Below are positions 63,620-64,000 of a stretch of DNA of 64,000 nt, piece after piece; position 1 is the stretch's first letter, and every line of letters starts with the position of its first letter. Position numbers and translations under genes: made by a program. The stretch comes from Nodosilinea sp. FACHB-131 (GTDB taxonomy: Bacteria > Cyanobacteriota > Cyanobacteriia > Phormidesmidales > Phormidesmidaceae): NCBI RefSeq assembly GCF_014695395.1, contig NZ_JACJOF010000042.1:1-64000 (forward strand), given 5' to 3'. Under the pieces are notes generated by a model. That model did not search any database, had not been told where the DNA came from, and saw nothing but the letters and a program-made list of their open reading frames with translations.

Positions 63620-64000
63620 CTACTTCTGCCAAGGCTCTGCCGCAAGCGGCAGCTCATTGAGCTCGGCCCGAGCTTCGCGCCAGGTAGGATAGTGCTCATT
63701 GAGGATGGTAACAAAGCGATCGCTGTGTGTTGGCTCCAAGAGATGCGCCATCTCGTGAACGATGACGTATTCGAGGAGATCCTTGGGCTTCTTTACAAGC
63801 TCAGTGTTGAGCCTGATATGGCCAGCCTGATGGTTACAGCTGCCCCACTTGGTCTTCATTCGCTGGAGAAAGTAGCTCTTTACCTCTACCCCAAGCTTTG
63901 GCTCCCATTTCTGGATGAATGATGGGATGACCTCGTGTAGCAATGACTTGTGCCACTCATGAAAGACTTCAGCTCGTTTCGTGGCATCGCTGCCAGGCCG
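63620..64000 (-). CDS. YgjP-like (SprT/M48-type) metallopeptidase (partial)
   Basis: The frame is open through the right edge. The visible 126 residues include MKTKWGSCNHQAGHIRLNTE, the HEMAH zinc motif (YVIVHEMAHLLEPTHSDRF) and ...HYPTWREARAELNE, as in YgjP-like DUF45 proteins. These genes are often next to type I restriction-modification genes, so one may lie beyond the edge. It is convergent with the CD-NTase gene, with a 21-bp gap. Confidence 0.85.
   Translation of the reverse strand, partial: RPGSDATKRAEVFHEWHKSLLHEVIPSFIQKWEPKLGVEVKSYFLQRMKTKWGSCNHQAGHIRLNTELVKKPKDLLEYVIVHEMAHLLEPTHSDRFVTILNEHYPTWREARAELNELPLAAEPWQK

Noticed and set aside
1..64000. CRISPR arrays
   Set aside because: No regularly spaced direct repeats with unique spacers were seen; the only regular direct repeats are the three iterons.

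Overview
The window looks cyanobacterial. The first 21 kb carries many copies of the cyanobacterial octamer GCGATCGC (HIP1) and large PAS/GAF/GGDEF/EAL signalling proteins. From about 21 kb onward the DNA is a plasmid backbone in which that octamer is much rarer: a primase-like gene, ParA with a partner, an RPA-type replication initiator, an iteron origin, a MobF relaxase and a coupling protein. I read the whole as part of a large, mosaic, conjugative cyanobacterial plasmid, or an integrated one. All identifications are by eye, from motifs.

Layout. 1-17.4 kb: a cyclic-di-GMP and two-component signalling cluster (GGDEF-EAL at 1057 and 6781, hybrid histidine kinase at 11622, GAF-GGDEF at 16292). 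Four copies of a ~150-170 bp repeat, each with a base-paired hairpin that covaries between copies, lie in its gaps. 17.7-21.2 kb: a lipoprotein, small hypotheticals and a broken DUF6876 copy. 21.6-29.4 kb: a minus-strand run with a primase-like protein, a ribbon-helix-helix (RHH) protein, an M23 peptidase, several small membrane proteins, a membrane-anchored ATPase and an HTH regulator. 29.6-36.2 kb: small plasmid genes, a HEPN-like protein, an IS5-type insertion sequence, and a two-gene defence operon (short Argonaute plus a nuclease-TIR-APAZ protein). 36.2-38.7 kb: a graveyard of broken genes (STAND-type N-terminus, small membrane protein, relaxase, radC). 38.7-42.2 kb: partition and replication region with seven copies of a TTTTCTAGAAAA palindrome and three iterons exactly 33 bp apart. 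42.2-44.9 kb: one hypothetical gene and a >1 kb stretch packed with hairpins, probably a large structured RNA. 45-50 kb: truncated IS630-like gene, AbiE-like toxin-antitoxin pair, DUF6876, a PLD-like/DUF5919-like protein and a NYN nuclease. 50-61 kb: membrane and transfer genes with a TnpB-like gene that lacks its first RuvC aspartate, a J-domain protein, a candidate oriT, MobF relaxase and T4CP. 61-64 kb: a CBASS pair (patatin effector plus CD-NTase) and the edge of a YgjP-like metallopeptidase gene.

How it fits together. RepA-like protein, iterons and ParA system maintain the replicon. RHH accessory, relaxase and T4CP process and dock DNA for transfer; no VirB4-type ATPase is visible, so a complete mating channel is not shown. 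Defence cargo is spread along the backbone: short Argonaute system, HEPN-like protein, AbiE-like pair, NYN nuclease and CBASS. The strongest novelty candidates are the Argonaute operon with a double-effector partner, the nuclease-dead TnpB relative, the large RNA, the covarying repeat family and the plasmid palindrome array.
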